This document shows, one piece after another, positions 6,059-6,821 of a stretch of DNA of 6,821 nt (the stretch's first letter is position 1; every line of letters starts with the position of its first letter). The stretch lies in NCBI GenBank assembly GCA_026786125.1, contig JAJAYU010000384.1, forward strand, positions 1 through 6,821, in the 5' to 3' direction. The notes beneath the pieces were generated by a model. The model was not told the DNA's origin. It made no database searches and saw nothing but the letters and a program-made list of their open reading frames with translations. Both the position numbers and the translations under genes were made by a program. The stretch is from Chamaesiphon sp. GTDB lineage: Bacteria; Cyanobacteriota; Cyanobacteriia; Cyanobacteriales; Chamaesiphonaceae.

Positions 6059-6095
6059 CAGTCTCCCAGTCCCCCAGTCTCCCCGTCTCCCCATC
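6059..6095. repeat. Degenerate C-rich CAGTCTCCC / CGTCTCCCC repeat
   Basis: Imperfect units ending in CCC to CCCCC alternate with AGT, AGTCT and GTCT spacers. Read on the minus strand this gives four G-runs separated by 3-5 bases, a second G-quadruplex-like motif facing the GGGGAAA tract. It ends 6 bases before the start codon at 6102 and leaves no room for a Shine-Dalgarno sequence. Confidence 0.75.
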
Positions 6096-6101
6096 TCAAT
6101 C

Positions 6102-6821
6102 ATGTCGATCGAAGTTACTACTCATACCATTCTACGTGATTTATTGCGACATCAGCCGACGATCATTGGTTGGAATCACCATTTGACGATGGCGCGATTG
6201 GTGGCGCGTGGGTTGCGATTGTCCAAATCGTCACTGATTCAGACGGGAATTGCCACCCATCAAATAGATGGCAAATATCGGATTAGTTATTTGATTCCGG
6301 CTTTGCTCTGGGAGGGAACTGTGACAATTGCGATTCCAGCAGCTTTTCACGATCGATTAATCACCATTGAATTACCTCAACTTCAGCAATGGTTGGGCAG
6401 ATCAAAACTAGTTTATGGTGGAGCACAACCGCCCGCACCAGAATTTAATGGTTTGTGGATCGTCGATGCTCAAACTTGGTTACAGCTCCAATTGGATCAG
6501 CCTGAATCCCTAGTCTGCTATCCGACGATCATCGATGGTGCCGATGATTTGGAAAGCTGGGCAGAAGAATTATTGACAGTTCGATTAAATACTCATGATT
6601 GGGATCGGCTCAGGCTGTCTCAAACTGCAACGATTTGGGAGCAAATTATCGGGATTAAAATTCAGTTAATGGAATCCTTGTGGCAGCGTCCAGACAATCC
6701 CTATAACTGCTATCTATTGGATGATCTCGATCGATCTTTACTAGAATCACTATCAAAAATAATCACAACTAATTTAGACTCAAGCTGGCAAAAATTTTAC
6801 CAAGAATTATCACAACTAGAT
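6102..6821 (+). CDS. DinG-like helicase relative (partial, 3' end outside the window)
   Basis: The frame is open for 240 codons to the window edge with no stop. The N terminus (HHLTMARLVARGLRL at 26-40, then SLIQTG at 44-49, and YRISYLIPALLW at 59-70) resembles the cyanobacterial proteins usually annotated as DinG/XPD-type (superfamily 2) ATP-dependent DNA helicases. SLIQTG followed by SYLIPAL corresponds in position to motif I of DinG, which normally has a GTGKT loop; here the loop reads GIATHQIDGKYR and lacks the Lys-Thr/Ser pair in normal spacing. IIDGADDLE at 143-151 aligns with the IIDEAHNLE Walker B motif but has Gly for the catalytic Glu and Asp for His. The remaining helicase motifs would lie beyond the window. 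The ATG at 6102 fits homologous N termini, but no Shine-Dalgarno sequence is present. Activity as a helicase is uncertain. Confidence 0.65.
   Translation, partial: MSIEVTTHTILRDLLRHQPTIIGWNHHLTMARLVARGLRLSKSSLIQTGIATHQIDGKYRISYLIPALLWEGTVTIAIPAAFHDRLITIELPQLQQWLGRSKLVYGGAQPPAPEFNGLWIVDAQTWLQLQLDQPESLVCYPTIIDGADDLESWAEELLTVRLNTHDWDRLRLSQTATIWEQIIGIKIQLMESLWQRPDNPYNCYLLDDLDRSLLESLSKIITTNLDSSWQKFYQELSQLD

Noticed and set aside
5998..6186. Plus-strand open frame of 62 codons across the GGGGAAA and C-rich repeats
   Set aside because: It is mostly translated repeat, overlaps the start of the helicase-like gene in another frame and has no ribosome binding site or recognisable domain.

Overview
The window looks like cyanobacterial chromosome. 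The palindrome CGATCG, the core of the cyanobacterial HIP1 element, occurs about 19 times by eye, and one extended HIP1 (GGCGATCGCC) lies at 2418-2427. Heptanucleotide GGGGAAA tandem repeats and a modular ACGCT-type intergenic repeat are also typical of cyanobacteria. One protein carries a CAAD/CURT1-like thylakoid membrane domain, which is a cyanobacterial and plastid family. I cannot name the species from sequence alone.

Left part, plus strand (44-2441): three genes in a row. The first encodes a PRC-barrel protein with a C-terminal DUF2382 domain. The second encodes a smaller protein with a single DUF2382-like stretch and an unrecognised C-terminal tail. The third encodes an acidic protein with a 30-residue tandem repeat followed by a two-helix CAAD domain. 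PRC-barrel/DUF2382 proteins are generally linked to stress responses, and CAAD proteins sit in thylakoid membranes, so a membrane or stress-related group is plausible but unproven. Three stem-loops, one of them a strong 14-bp stem, separate the first two genes. A 12-bp hairpin between convergent genes probably ends transcription from both sides.

Middle part, minus strand (2532-4399): a GT4-type glycosyltransferase lies downstream of a class I SAM methyltransferase of the Methyltransf_24 type. The 212-bp gap between them holds two unrelated intergenic repeats. The pair suggests glycan or small-molecule modification, with no substrate visible.

Right part: mgtE (minus, 4501-5847) encodes a complete Mg2+ channel/transporter with N domain, CBS pair and membrane domain. 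Its leader has a near-consensus Shine-Dalgarno sequence that partly lies in a hairpin. Divergent from it, and cut by the window end, is a gene for a DinG-like helicase relative (6102-6821). Its Walker A and DEAH positions look degenerate, and its leader carries G-run and C-run tracts that could form G-quadruplexes on both strands.

No RNA genes, CRISPR arrays, transposase genes or phage genes were seen. The most interesting leads are the helicase-like protein with unusual motifs behind a G-quadruplex-prone leader, the structured mgtE leader, and the DUF2382/CAAD neighbourhood. None of these is demonstrated to be a new system.
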